DNA of 64,000 nucleotides from Cyanophora paradoxa (Eukaryota > Glaucocystophyceae > Cyanophorales > Cyanophoraceae), in contig QPMI01000087.1 of the NCBI GenBank assembly GCA_004431415.1, positions 1 through 64,000 on the forward strand, read 5' to 3'. The translations under genes were made by a program, and so were the position numbers. The notes beneath the pieces are model-generated. The model did not search any database. It was not told the DNA's origin and was given only the letters and a program-made list of their open reading frames with translations. Within the stretch, counting starts at the first letter, position 1. The number at the start of each line of letters is the position of its first letter. This document shows positions 1 to 10,913 of the stretch, one piece after another.

Positions 1-623
1 GCGATCGCTAGGCCCTGGTACCGAGTACTCCGGGGAGATCGCTAGCGCGAACCGTCGGACGACGGACGCGGCGCCGGCGATCGCTTGAAAAAGGCCCCGG
101 CCGATCCGAGCCCATGGCCGGCGGGCATAGTGAACATAGTGCCAAAATGTCGCCCCGAAACACGTTTTTTAGCAGGATCGGAAGACAGCGCGCCCAGGCA
201 GGTCCGAGGGGCGGTTCCGGGACGGACCTACTGGCTCAGAGCTGCTTGCGCTGGGCCCGCCGGGCGACGCCATAGTTGAGAGCTCGAGTCCCTGCGCGCC
301 GCCTTACAGCTGCCGAGGATGGGGCGACGGCTGCAGAATTCGAAGATGAGTACCTCGGACAAGCGAAAGCGTGTAGCTAGCGCGCCGCCGGCGCCGCGGG
401 TGAGCCGATGAAGCAAGCGATGTGTACTCCTCGCGTGCGCGGGCGCGGCGAAGACGCCTGCGGGGCGGGCGTGGCGCCGCGGGGCTGAGCACGGCGTGCG
501 CGCGGCAGTGCGCATGCGCAGCGGACGGAATTCGCGCGCTGCATGCATGGCCGGGCGCGCGGAAGTTCCTTTTTTTTCCTATTCTTCCCCCCTGCGCTTC
601 TCCCCCCTGTTCATTCCCCCCCT

Positions 624-647
624 AAGTTAGCCACCGGTGGCTAACTT
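624..647. repeat. 24-bp perfect palindrome (array unit 1)
   Basis: The half-site AAGTTAGCCACC is followed directly by its exact reverse complement, centred on ACCGGT and next to GCGATCG. The same palindrome is present unchanged at 4331-4354 and 8136-8159, although neighbouring C-runs vary in length. It could be a dimeric protein binding site or a cruciform; its function is unknown. Confidence 0.9.
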
Positions 648-1119
648 GCGATCGAAGGGTACAGAGTTCGGCCTCGTGAAATTGATCTCATACAAAACCA
701 ACGATGTCGTAGAACCCTAGACTATAGCTGCATGCGGAATCAGGCTATCTGCAGTCCTACAAAAGCCTTGCACCGCTGCAGTAGCCCTTTTGCCTGCTCT
801 TCGTTCGCGAAGATGTCAGGACGCCCCGCGCGGGGCGCGCGGAACCACTCTGTGGACGTGACCACAAATGGTGCGCATGCTGTCGGATCGCGCAGGTGGT
901 GGCCACTGCACACCACCCGACCCAGCGCGCGCGGGAGAACAGGACCTCCAGGACCCGGTCGACCCAACACTTCGCTTTGAATGTAGACCCGGCGGTCGTG
1001 CGCAGCCCGTTGTTACTTTTGCAAGCGTCTCGACTCGAGCGCACCTAACAGCAATTGAGAGCAGAATCGCAAGATAAGTTGCTGTAAGAAACGCACCGAG
1101 CTCAAGAATTGCAATTGCT

Positions 1120-2355
1120 TCAAAGCATTGAGCTCGTCCAGGGTCCGATCCCGGCAGTCAGGGGCGGGAGCTCGACGCTGGCGGCCGGCTCGTCGTCGTC
1201 GAAGAGGGGCCGCCTGTGTAGGGCGGCCCAGCCCTGGCGCCCTGTGAACGAAGAAGCAAAGGAGAGAGCCGCTCAGGACTCGGAAAGTAAAGAAGCTCAG
1301 AGGAAAGACGCTCGCCTTGTCGGAGTCCCGCCCCTCCCCCGCACCCCGGAGTCGGGCTTGACGTTGTAGTTCTCGAGGAGGGGGCGGACGGCGCCGGGGT
1401 ACATGAGGACCGCCTGCCGCAGGAGGGCGGCGGCGAGGGCCCGGCAGAGGGCGGGGCGGCGCCGGCGAGGCGGGGTCCAGCGTGTGCGAGAAGAGGCGCC
1501 GGAGGACCTGCCGCGCTTCAGTCTTAGAGGAGATTCGGAGGGGCGCAGGGCACCAGCTCGTCGACGGGCGCGGCGCCGCCGTCCCGCGCCACGCGCATGA
1601 GCGCGTACGCTGCGAGCCGGCTCGGCGCCAGGAAAAAAGGGGGAGAGGCTAAGTGGGGGTACCCGAGGAGTTGAGGGCGATGGGAGGAAGAGGGGCGGCT
1701 CCCGCCTCGAGAGGGGCGGCTCCCGCACGAACGAGGCGGAGCGCCCGGGGAGCGCCGGCGCCGCCACAGCTCCAGAAGGAACTTGTACTCCCTGAAGAAA
1801 AATGAGGTGGGGGGGGGGGAAGTTGGGGGGGGGGGAAGGTTATGGGTACCTGGCGCGGAGGGCGAAGTAGTCGATGCACTGGAGCACCCCCATCAGGTCA
1901 CTGTCGGGGTCCAGCGCAAGCAGCAGCTTGGCCGTCTCTGGAGGTACGACGTTCGGTTCGAAATCCGAGTAGGGGGGAAGCGGTCGAGGGGGTACGAGGA
2001 GGTGCGGGAGCAGCCGCCGCGAATGAGCATCTGCAGGCGCCGGAAGACCAGGCCCTGGGGGTGGCGGGTGAGTTCCGGAGGAGGGTACAGGTTATCCTCG
2101 GGGTACAACGGGTTCTCTGCGCACTTGTTCTCCATGACTGCGAAGTCGAGGCGGCAGGCGCCGCTCGCCGGCTTGAACTGCGGGTGCCTGCCGGGACGGA
2201 GCTCAAAACCAAGTGAACGAACTGCAGCGCAACGCATCCTCCGCCCCGCCGCGCCCGTGCCCGCGCCCCGCCCCGCACCAGGCTGCCTCGAGGCAGTAGA
2301 GGGCGCGGTCGAGGAGCTCGGTCGCCGCGTCCAGCTCGCCGCTGTACTTGTAGAT
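1120..2355 (-). pseudogene. TCF25/Rqc1-like gene, 3' exons, array copy 1 (5' truncated)
   Basis: Conceptual minus-strand exons match the C-terminal half of the TCF25/Nulp1 family (yeast Rqc1, a ribosome quality-control subunit). Landmarks in order are ELDAATELLDRALYCLEAAW, then HPQFKPASGACRLDF, then AKLLLALDPDSDLMGVLQ, then CIDYFALRAR, then RQAVLMYPGAVRPLLENYN. Introns start GTGCG or GTACCCC. This copy has the five-G run needed for DLMGVLQC, but single-base losses at the GLAAYALMR exon and in the last exon break the frame. The conserved N-terminal half is absent: upstream of the first exon lies the G/C-rich minisatellite. Family assignment comes from motif recall, not a search. The break may be sequencing error, so the copy may not be a genuine pseudogene. 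Confidence 0.65.
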
Positions 2356-2389
2356 CTGAGGCCGGCCGCCGGCTTCAGGCCCCCGGGCC

Positions 2390-3345
2390 AGCTTCGTGTG
2401 CTCGGGGGTTCGTGTGCTCGGGGAGGGGGGCCCGGGGCCCGGGCAGGGCCGGGAGGGGGGGCCAGGGGGAGGGGCGGGCCGGGGCCCGGGCGGGCCGGGG
2501 GAGGGGCGCGCCCGGGGCCCGGGCGGGGCCGGGGGGGAGAGGCGGGGCTGGGGAGAGGGGCGGGCCGGGGGAGGGGCGGGGCCGGGGAGGCGGAAGGCGG
2601 GGGCGGGGCCCTCCGAAGAGGGGCTGGGAGAGGGAAGGAGGTCCACGTCCTCTCTTCCCCCCGAAGAGGGCACTCCGGGGGTAGGGAGGTCCGCCTCCTC
2701 TCTCCGGGGGTCAGCATGCTGCGGGTGCTCGGGGGAGGGGCGGGCCCGGGGCCCGGGGCAGGGCCGGGGGAGGGCGGGCCAGGGGAGGGGCGGGCCCGGG
2801 GCCCGGGCGGGGCCGGGGAGGGGCGCGCCGGGGCCCGGGCGGGCCGGGGGAGGGGCGGGGCCGGGGGGAGAGGCGGGGCTGGGGAGAGGGCGGGCGGGGG
2901 AGGGCGGGCCGGGGGAGGCGAAGGCGGGCGGGGCCCTCCGAGAGGGCTGGGAGAGGGAAGGAGGTCCACGTCCTCTCTTCCCCCCGAAGAGGGCACTCCG
3001 GGGGGTAGGGAGGTCCGCCTCCTCTTCCGGGGGTCAGCATGCTGCGGTGCTGGGAGGGCGGGCCCGGGCCCGGGCAGGGCCGGGGGGAGGGCGGGCCAGG
3101 GAGGGGCGGCCCGGGCCCGGGCGGGCCGGGGGAGGGGCGCCCGGGCCGGGGCGGCCGGGGGAGGGCGGGCCGGGGGGGAGAGGCGGGCTGGGAGAGGGGC
3201 GGGGCGGGGAGGGGCGGGCGGGAGGCGGAAGGGCGGGGGCGGGCCCTCCGAAGAGGGCGGGAGAGGAAGAGGTCCGCTCTCTTCCCCCCGAAGAGGGCAC
3301 TCCGGGGGTAGGGAGGTCCGCCTCCTCTCTCGGGGTCAGCATGCT
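2390..3345. repeat. G/C-rich higher-order minisatellite, unit 1
   Basis: Almost pure G plus C, built from GGGGCGGG and GGGCCCGGGG words. Three higher-order repeats of about 310-340 bp each end in a shared block with GAGGTCCGCCTCC and CAGCATGCTGCGG. It lies just upstream of the first recognisable TCF25 exon on the minus strand, so it sits in an intron or at the truncation point. Long reading frames across it are low-complexity Pro/Gly/Arg artefacts. Confidence 0.85.
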
Positions 3346-3785
3346 GCGGAGACGGGCATAAGACACCGAAAACCAGCGATCGCTTGCCAATGAGAAGGCT
3401 GTGACGTCAAGCCCGCGGCGACCGTTAGAACTGAGAACACAGAAGCGATCGCCGGCCCAGCAGCTCTTTGTTAGAGATCGGATCGCTGGGTATGGCGCCG
3501 AACACAAAGCGATCGCCGAGCAATGAGAAGGCTCTATGCGCGGGGCAGAGATGTAGCGATCGCATTGAATAGAGAATCTCTATGCGAGCATGCCCACAGC
3601 GCTACGGGAGGCGGGCACGCACTGCAGGCGTTGGCGTTGCTGGTGCGACGAACTTGAAGCAGCTCCTGCGCAAGCGATCGCCGGTCAGAGAGCCTTCTCA
3701 TCGCTTCGGCGATCGCTAGGCCCTGGTACGAGTACTCCGGGGAGATCGCTAGCGCGAACCGTCGGACGACGGACGCGGCGCCGGC
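3346..3785. promoter_or_regulatory. GCGATCGC cluster with CCAAT and CRE-like sites, unit 1/2 boundary
   Basis: GCGATCGC occurs at 3376, 3445, 3509, 3556, 3674 and 3709, with one more just past 3780. The block also has CCAAT at 3387-3391 and the palindrome TGACGTCA at 3402-3409. It lies between the minisatellite and the mixed sequence of the next unit. Clustered palindromes plus CCAAT and CRE-like sites suggest a promoter or binding array, but no transcript start can be shown. Confidence 0.45.
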
Positions 3786-4330
3786 GATCGCTTGAAAAAG
3801 GCCCCGGCCCGATCCGAGCCCATGGCCGGCGGGCATAGTGAACATAGTGCCAAAATGTCGCCCCGAAAACACGTTTTTTAGCAGGATCGGAAGACAGCGC
3901 GCCCAGGCAGGTCCGAGGGCGGTTCCGGGACGGACCTACTGGCTCAGAGCTGCTTGCGCTGGGCCCGCCGGGCGACGCCATAGTTGAGAGCTCGAGTCCC
4001 TGCGCGCCGCCTTACAGCTGCGAGGATGGGGCGACGGCTGCAGAATTCGAAGATGAGTACCTCGGACAAGCGAAAGCGTGTAGCTAGCGCGCCGCCGGCG
4101 CCGCGGGTGAGCCGATGAAGCAAGCGATGTGTACTCCTCGCGTGCGCGGGCGCGGCGAAGACGCCTGCGGGGCGGGCGTGGCGCCGCGGGGCTGAGCACG
4201 GCGTGCGCGCGGCAGTGCGCATGCGCAGCGGACGGAATTCGCGCGCTGCATGCATGGCCGGGCGCGCGGAAGTTCCTTTTTTTTCCTATTCTTCCCCCCT
4301 GCGCTTCTCCCCCCTGTTCATTCCCCCCCT

Positions 4331-4354
4331 AAGTTAGCCACCGGTGGCTAACTT
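4331..4354. repeat. 24-bp perfect palindrome (array unit 2)
   Basis: Identical copy of the palindrome at 624-647, in the same relative place between C-rich sequence and a GCGATCG. Confidence 0.9.
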
Positions 4355-4829
4355 GCGATCGAAGGGTACAGAGTTCGGCCTCGTGAAATTGATCTCATAC
4401 AAAACCAACGATGTCGTAGAACCCTAGACTATAGCTGCATGCGGAATCAGGCTATCTGCAGTCCTACAAAAGCCTTGCACCGCTGCAGTAGCCCTTTTGC
4501 CTGCTCTTCGTTCGCGAAGATGTCAGGACGCCCCGCGCGGGGCGCGCGGAACCACTCTGTGGACGTGACCACAAATGGTGCGCATGCTGTCGGATCGCGC
4601 AGGTGGTGGCCACTGCACACCACCGACCCCAGCGCGCGCGGGGAGAACAGGACCTCCAGGACCCGGTCGACCCAACACTTCGCTTTGAATGTAGACCCGG
4701 CGGTCGTGCGCAGCCCGTTGTTACTTTTGCAAGCGTCTCGACTCGAGCGCCACCTAACAGCATATTGAGAGCAGAATCGCAAGATAAGTTGCTGTAAGAA
4801 ACGCACCGAGCTCAAGAATTGCAATTGCT

Positions 4830-6077
4830 TCAAAGCATTGAGCTCGTCCAGGGTCCGATCCCGGCAGTCAGGGGCGGGAGCTCGACGCTGGCGGCCGGCT
4901 CGTCGTCGTCGAAGAGGGGCCGCCTGTGTAGGGCGGCCCAGCCCCTGGCGCCCTGTGAACGAAGAAGCAAAGGAGAGAGCCGCTCAGGACTCGAAAGTAA
5001 AGAAGCTCAGAGGAAAGACGCTCGCCTTGTCGGAGTCCCGCCCCTCCCCGCACCCCGGAGTCGGGCTTGACGTTGTAGTTCTCGAGGAGGGGGCGGACGG
5101 CGCCGGGGTACATGAGGACCGCCTGCCGCAGGAGGGCGGCGGCGAGGGCCGCGGCAGAGGGCGTGGGCGGCGCCGGCGAGGCGGGGTCCAGCGTGTGCGA
5201 GAAGAGGCGCCGGAGGACCTGCCGCGCTTCAGTCTTAGAGGAGATTCGGAGGGGCGCAGGGCACCAGCTCGTCGACGGGCGCGGCGCCGCCGTCCCGCGC
5301 CACGCGCATGAGCGCGTACGCTGCGAGCCCGGCTCGGCGCCAGGAAAAAAGGGGGAGAGGCTAAGTGGGGGTACCCGAGGAGTTGAGGGCGATGGGGAGG
5401 AAGAGGGGCGGCTCCCGCCTCGAGAGGGGCGGCTCCCGCACGAACGAGGCGGAGCGCCCGGGGAGCGCCGGCGCCGCCACCAGCTCCAGAAGGAACTTGT
5501 ACTCCCTGAAGAAAAATGAGGTGGGGGGGGGGGAAGTTGGGGGGGGGGGGGGGAAGGTTATGGGGTACCTGGCGCGGAGGGCGAAGTAGTCGATGCACTG
5601 GAGCACCCCATCAGGTCACTGTCGGGGTCCAGCGCAAGCAGCAGCTTGGCCGTCTCTGGAGGTACGACGTTCGGTTCGAATCCGAGTAGGGGGGAAGCGG
5701 TCGAGGGGGTACCGAGGGAGGTGCGGGAGCAGCCGCCGCGAATGAGCATCTGCAGGCGCCGGAAGACCAGGCCCTGGGGGGTGGCGGGGTGAGTCCGGAG
5801 GAGGGTACAGGTTATCCTCGGGGGTACAACGGGTTCTCTGCGCACTTGTTCTCCATGACTGCGAAGTCGAGGCGGCAGGCGCCGCTCGCCGGCTTGAACT
5901 GCGGGTGCCTGCCGGGGACGGAGCTCAAAACCAAGTGAACGAACTGCAGCGCAACGCATCCTCCGCCCCGCCGCGCCCGTGCCCGCGCCCCGCCCCGCAC
6001 CAGGCTGCCTCGAGGCAGTAGAGGGCGCGGTCGAGGAGCTCGGTCGCCGCGTCCAGCTCGCCGCTGTACTTGTAGAT
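4830..6077 (-). pseudogene. TCF25/Rqc1-like gene, 3' exons, array copy 2 (5' truncated)
   Basis: This copy has the same exon series as copy 1. Its last exon reads through without a break to a TGA at 4830, passing HRRPLFDDDEPAASVEL, so it gives the best view of the C-terminus. It has only four Gs at the DLMGVLQC codon run, which shifts the frame at that point. A 31-nt intron (GTGCCC...CTAAG) between VDEL and TEARQVLRRLF keeps the frame. Upstream exons are missing, as in the other copies. Confidence 0.65.
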
Positions 6078-6112
6078 CTGAGGCCGGCCCGCCGGCTTCA
6101 GGCCCCCGGGCC

Positions 6113-7152
6113 AGGCTTCGTGTGCTCGGGGGTTCGTGTGCTCGGGGGAGGGGCGGGCCCGGGGCCCGGGGCAGGGCCGGGGGGAGGGGCGGGGCCAGGG
6201 GGAGGGGCGGGCCCGGGGCCGGGGCGGGGCCGGGGGGGAGGGGCGCGCCCGGGGCCGGGGCGGGGCCGGGGGGAGAGGCGGGGCTGGGGAGAGGGGCGGG
6301 CCGGGGGGAGGGGCGGGGCCGGGGGGAGGCGGAAGGGCGGGGGCGGGGCCCTCCGAAGAGGGGCTGGGAGAGGGGAAGGAGGTCCACGTCCTCTCTTCCC
6401 CCCGAAGAGGGCACTCCGGGGGTAGGGAGGTCCGCCTCCTCTCTCCGGGGGTCAGCATGCTGCGGGTGCTCGGGGAGGGGCGGGCCCGGGGCCCGGGCAG
6501 GGCCGGGGGGAGGGGCGGGGCCAGGGGGAGGGGCGGCCCGGGGCCCGGGGCGGGGCCGGGGGGAGGGGCGCGCCCGGGGCCCGGGGCGGGGCCGGGGGGA
6601 GGGGCGGGGCCGGGGGGGAGAGGCGGGGCTGGGGAGAGGGGCGGGGCCGGGGGGAGGGGCGGGGCCGGGGGGAGGCGGAAGGGCGGGGGCGGGGCCCTCC
6701 GAAGAGGGGCTGGGAGAGGGGAAGGAGGTCCACGTCCTCTCTTCCCCCCCGAAGAGGGCACTCCGGGGGGTAGGGAGGTCCGCCTCCTCTCTCCGGGGGT
6801 CAGCATGCTGCGGGTGCTCGGGGGAGGGGCGGGCCCGGGGCCCGGGGCAGGGCCGGGGGAGGGCGGGGCCAGGGGAGGGGCGGGCCCGGGCCGGGGCGGG
6901 GCCGGGGGGAGGGGCGCGCCCGGGCCCGGGGCGGGCCGGGGGAGGGGCGGGGCCGGGGGGGAGAGGCGGGGCTGGGGAGAGGGGCGGGGCCGGGGGGAGG
7001 GGCGGGGCCGGGGAGGCGGAAGGGCGGGGGCGGGGCCCTCCGAAGAGGGGCTGGGAGAGGGGAAGGAGGTCCACGTCCTCTCTTCCCCCCGAAGAGGGCA
7101 CTCCGGGGGTAGGGAGGTCCGCCTCCTCTCTCCGGGGGTCAGCATGCTGCGG
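6113..7152. repeat. G/C-rich higher-order minisatellite, unit 2
   Basis: Same array as in unit 1. The GTGCTCGGGG word restarts at about 6138, 6466 and 6814, giving a period near 340 bp and three repeats. It is slightly longer than in unit 1 because G-runs are longer. Confidence 0.85.
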
Positions 7153-7595
7153 AGACGGGCATAAGACACCGAAAACCAGCGATCGCTTGGCCAATGAGAA
7201 GGCTGTGACGTCAAGCCCGCGGCGACCGTTAGAACTGAGAACACAGAAGCGATCGCCGGCCCAGCAGCTCTTTGTTAGAGATCGGATCCGCTGGGTATGG
7301 CGCCGAACACAAAGCGATCGCCGAGCAATGAGAAGGCTCTATGCGCGGGGCAGAGATGTAGCGATCGCATTGAATAGAGAATCTCTATGCGAGCATGCCC
7401 ACAGCGCTACGGGAGGCGGGCACGCACTGCAGGCGTTGGCGTTGGCTGGTGCGACGAACTTGAAGCAGCTCCTGCGCAAGCGATCGCCGGTCAGAGAGCC
7501 TTCTCATCGCTTCGGCGATCGCTAGGCCCTGGTACCGAGTACTCCGGGGAGATCGCTAGCGCGAACCGTCGGACGACGGACGCGGCGCCGGCGAT
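7153..7595. promoter_or_regulatory. GCGATCGC cluster, unit 2/3 boundary
   Basis: Second copy of the same block, starting with GCGATCGC at 7179 and including one at 7515. CCAAT and TGACGTCA are kept. Confidence 0.45.
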
Positions 7596-8135
7596 CGCTT
7601 GAAAAAGGCCCCGGCCCGATCCGAGCCCATGGCCGGCGGGCATAGTGAACATAGTGCCAAAATGTCGCCCCGAAAACACGTTTTTTAGCAGGATCGGAAG
7701 ACAGCGCGCCCAGGCAGGTCCGAGGGGCGGTTCCGGGACGGACCTACTGGCTCAGAGCTGCTTGCGCTGGGCCCGCCGGGCGACGCCATAGTTGAGAGCT
7801 CGAGTCCCTGCGCGCCGCCTTACAGCTGCCGAGGATGGGGCGACGGCTGCAGAATTCGAAGATGAGTACCTCGGACAAGCGAAAGCGTGTAGCTAGCGCG
7901 CCGCCGGCGCCGCGGGTGAGCCGATGAAGCAAGCGATGTGTACTCCTCGCGTGCGCGGGCGCGGCGAAGACGCCTGCGGGGCGGGCGTGGCGCCGCGGGC
8001 TGAGCACGGCGTGCGCGCGGCAGTGCGCATGCGCAGCGGACGGAATTCGCGCGCTGCATGCATGGCCGGGCGCGCGGAAGTTCCTTTTTTTTCCTATTCT
8101 TCCCCCTGCGCTTCTCCCCCTGTTCATTCCCCCCT

Positions 8136-8159
8136 AAGTTAGCCACCGGTGGCTAACTT
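8136..8159. repeat. 24-bp perfect palindrome (array unit 3)
   Basis: Identical copy of the palindrome at 624-647, in the same relative place in the third unit. Confidence 0.9.
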
Positions 8160-8634
8160 GCGATCGAAGGGTACAGAGTTCGGCCTCGTGAAATTGATCT
8201 CATACAAAACCAACGATGTCGTAGAACCCTAGACTATAGCTGCATGCGGAATCAGGCTATCTGCAGTCCTACAAAAGCCTTGCACCGCTGCAGTAGCCCT
8301 TTTGCCTGCTCTTCGTTCGCGAAGATGTCAGGACGCCCCGCGCGGGGCGCGCGGAACCACTCTGTGGACGTGACCACAAATGGTGCGCATGCTGTCGGAT
8401 CGCGCAGGTGGTGGCCACTGCACACCACCCGACCCCAGCGCGCGCGGGAGAACAGGACCTCCAGGACCCGGTCGACCCAACACTTCGCTTTGAATGTAGA
8501 CCCGGCGGTCGTGCGCAGCCCGTTGTTACTTTTGCAAGCGTCTCGACTCGAGCGCCACCTAACAGCATATTGAGAGCAGAATCGCAAGATAAGTTGCTGT
8601 AAGAAACGCACCGAGCTCAAGAATTGCAATTGCT

Positions 8635-9874
8635 TCAAAGCATTGAGCTCGTCCAGGGTCCGATCCCGGCAGTCAGGGGCGGGAGCTCGACGCTGGCGGC
8701 CGGCTCGTCGTCGTCGAAGAGGGGCCGCCTGTGTAGGGCGGCCCAGCCCTGGCGCCCTGTGAACGAAGAAGCAAAGGAGAGAGCCGCTCAGGACTCGGAA
8801 AGTAAAGAAGCTCAGAGGAAAGACGCTCGCCTTGTCGGAGTCCCGCCCCTCCCCGCACCCCGGAGTCGGGCTTGACGTTGTAGTTCTCGAGGAGGGGCGG
8901 ACGGCGCCGGGGTACATGAGGACCGCCTGCCGCAGGAGGGCGGCGGCGAGGGCCGCGGCAGAGGGCGTGGGCGGCGCCGGCGAGGCGGGGTCCAGCGTGT
9001 GCGAGAAGAGGCGCCGGAGGACCTGCCGCGCTTCAGTCTTAGAGGAGATTCGAGGGGCGCAGGGCACCAGCTCGTCGACGGGCGCGGCGCCGCCGTCCCG
9101 CGCCACGCGCATGAGCGCGTACGCTGCGAGCCCGGCTCGGCGCCAGGAAAAAAGGGGGGAGAGGCTAAGTGGGGGTACCCGAGGAGTTGAGGGCGATGGG
9201 GAGGAAGAGGGGCGGCTCCCGCCTCGAGAGGGCGGCTCCCGCACGAACGAGGCGGAGCGCCCGGGAGCGCCGGCGCCGCCACCAGCTCCAGAAGGAACTT
9301 GTACTCCCTGAAGAAAAATGAGGTGGGGGGGGGGAAGTTGGGGGGGGGGGGGGAAGGTTATGGGGTACCTGGCGCGGAGGGCGAAGTAGTCGATGCACTG
9401 GAGCACCCCATCAGGTCACTGTCGGGGTCCAGCGCAAGCAGCAGCTTGGCCGTCTCTGGAGGTACGACGTTCGGTTCGAATCCGAGTAGGGGGGAAGCGG
9501 TCGAGGGGTACCGAGGGAGGTGCGGGAGCAGCCGCCGCGAATGAGCATCTGCAGGCGCCGGAAGACCAGGCCCTGGGGGGTGGCGGGGTGAGTCCGGAGG
9601 AGGGTACAGGTTATCCTCGGGGTACAACGGGTTCTCTGCGCACTTGTTCTCCATGACTGCGAAGTCGAGCGGCAGGCGCCGCTCGCCGGCTTGAACTGCG
9701 GGTGCCTGCCGGGGACGGAGCTCAAAACCAAGTGAACGAACTGCAGCGCAACGCATCCTCCGCCCCGCCGCGCCCGTGCCCGCGCCCCGCCCCGCACCAG
9801 GCTGCCTCGAGGCAGTAGAGGGCGCGGTCGAGGAGCTCGGTCGCCGCGTCCAGCTCGCCGCTGTACTTGTAGAT
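8635..9874 (-). pseudogene. TCF25/Rqc1-like gene, 3' exons, array copy 3 (5' truncated)
   Basis: Third copy of the same 3' exons. It lacks one G at the DLMGVLQC run and one at the PLLENYN run, and also carries a one-base change in the short intron and in the last exon. No copy in the array is intact, but the breaks fall at partly different places. Sequence to the right of the array is an unrelated ARF-like gene, so this copy cannot recover its 5' exons within the window. Confidence 0.65.
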
Positions 9875-9914
9875 CTGAGGCCGGCCCGCCGGCTTCAGGC
9901 CCCGGGCCAGGCTT

Positions 9915-10913
9915 CGTGTGCTCGGGGTTCGTGTGCTCGGGGAGGGGCGGGCCCGGGGCCCGGGGCAGGGCCGGGGGAGGGGCGGGCCAGGGGGAGGGCG
10001 GGCCCGGGCCCGGGGCGGGGCCGGGGGAGGGGCGCGCCCGGGGCCCGGGCGGGCCGGGGGGAGAGGCGGGGCTGGGGAGAGGGGCGGGGCCGGGGGAGGG
10101 GCGGGCCGGGGGGAGGCGGAAGGGCGGGGGCGGGCCCTCCGAAGAGGGGCTGGGAGAGGGAAGGAGGTCCACGTCCTCTCTTCCCCCCGAAGAGGGCACT
10201 CCGGGGGTAGGGAGGTCCGCCTCCTCTCTCCGGGGGTCAGCATGCTGCGGGTGCTCGGGGGAGGGGCGGGCCCGGGCCCGGGGCAGGGCCGGGGGAGGGC
10301 GGGGCCAGGGGGAGGGGCGGGCCCGGGGCCGGGGCGGGGCCGGGGGAGGGGCGCGCCCGGGCCCGGGCGGGGCCGGGGGAGGGGCGGGGCCGGGGGGAGA
10401 GGCGGGGCTGGGGAGAGGGCGGGGCCGGGGGAGGGGCGGGGCCGGGGGAGGCGGAAGGGCGGGGCGGGGCCCTCCGAAGAGGGGCTGGGAGAGGGGAAGG
10501 AGGTCCACGTCCTCTCTTCCCCCGAAGAGGGCACTCCGGGGGGTAGGGAGGTCCGCCTCCTCTCTCCGGGGGTCAGCATGCTGCGGGTGCTCGGGGAGGG
10601 GCGGGCCCGGGGCCGGGGCAGGGCCGGGGGAGGGGCGGGGCCAGGGGAGGGGCGGGCCGGGCCCGGGGCGGGCCGGGGGAGGGGCGCGCCCGGGCCCGGG
10701 CGGGCCGGGGAGGGGCGGGGCCGGGGGGAGAGGCGGGGCTGGGAGAGGGGCGGGCCGGGGGAGGGGCGGGCCGGGGGAGGCGGAAGGGCGGGGGCGGGGC
10801 CCTCCGAAGAGGGGCTGGGAGAGGGAAGGAGGTCCACGTCCTCTCTTCCCCCCGAAGAGGGCACTCCGGGGGGTAGGGAGGTCCGCCTCCTCTCTCCGGG
10901 GTCAGCATGCTGC
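9915..10913. repeat. G/C-rich higher-order minisatellite, unit 3
   Basis: Same three-repeat array as in units 1 and 2, with different homopolymer lengths. It ends at CAGCATGCTGCGG, followed by the GCGATCGC block. Confidence 0.85.

Noticed and set aside
2396-3361. Long Gly/Arg/Pro open frames over the G/C-rich blocks (also at 5.8-7.2 and 9.7-11.0 kb)
   Set aside because: Low-complexity translation of a minisatellite lacking A and T, so stops are rare on every frame; no domain appears.
3376-3716. CRISPR-like array from repeated GCGATCGC
   Set aside because: The repeat is only 8 bp with irregular spacing, and the sequence is eukaryotic.
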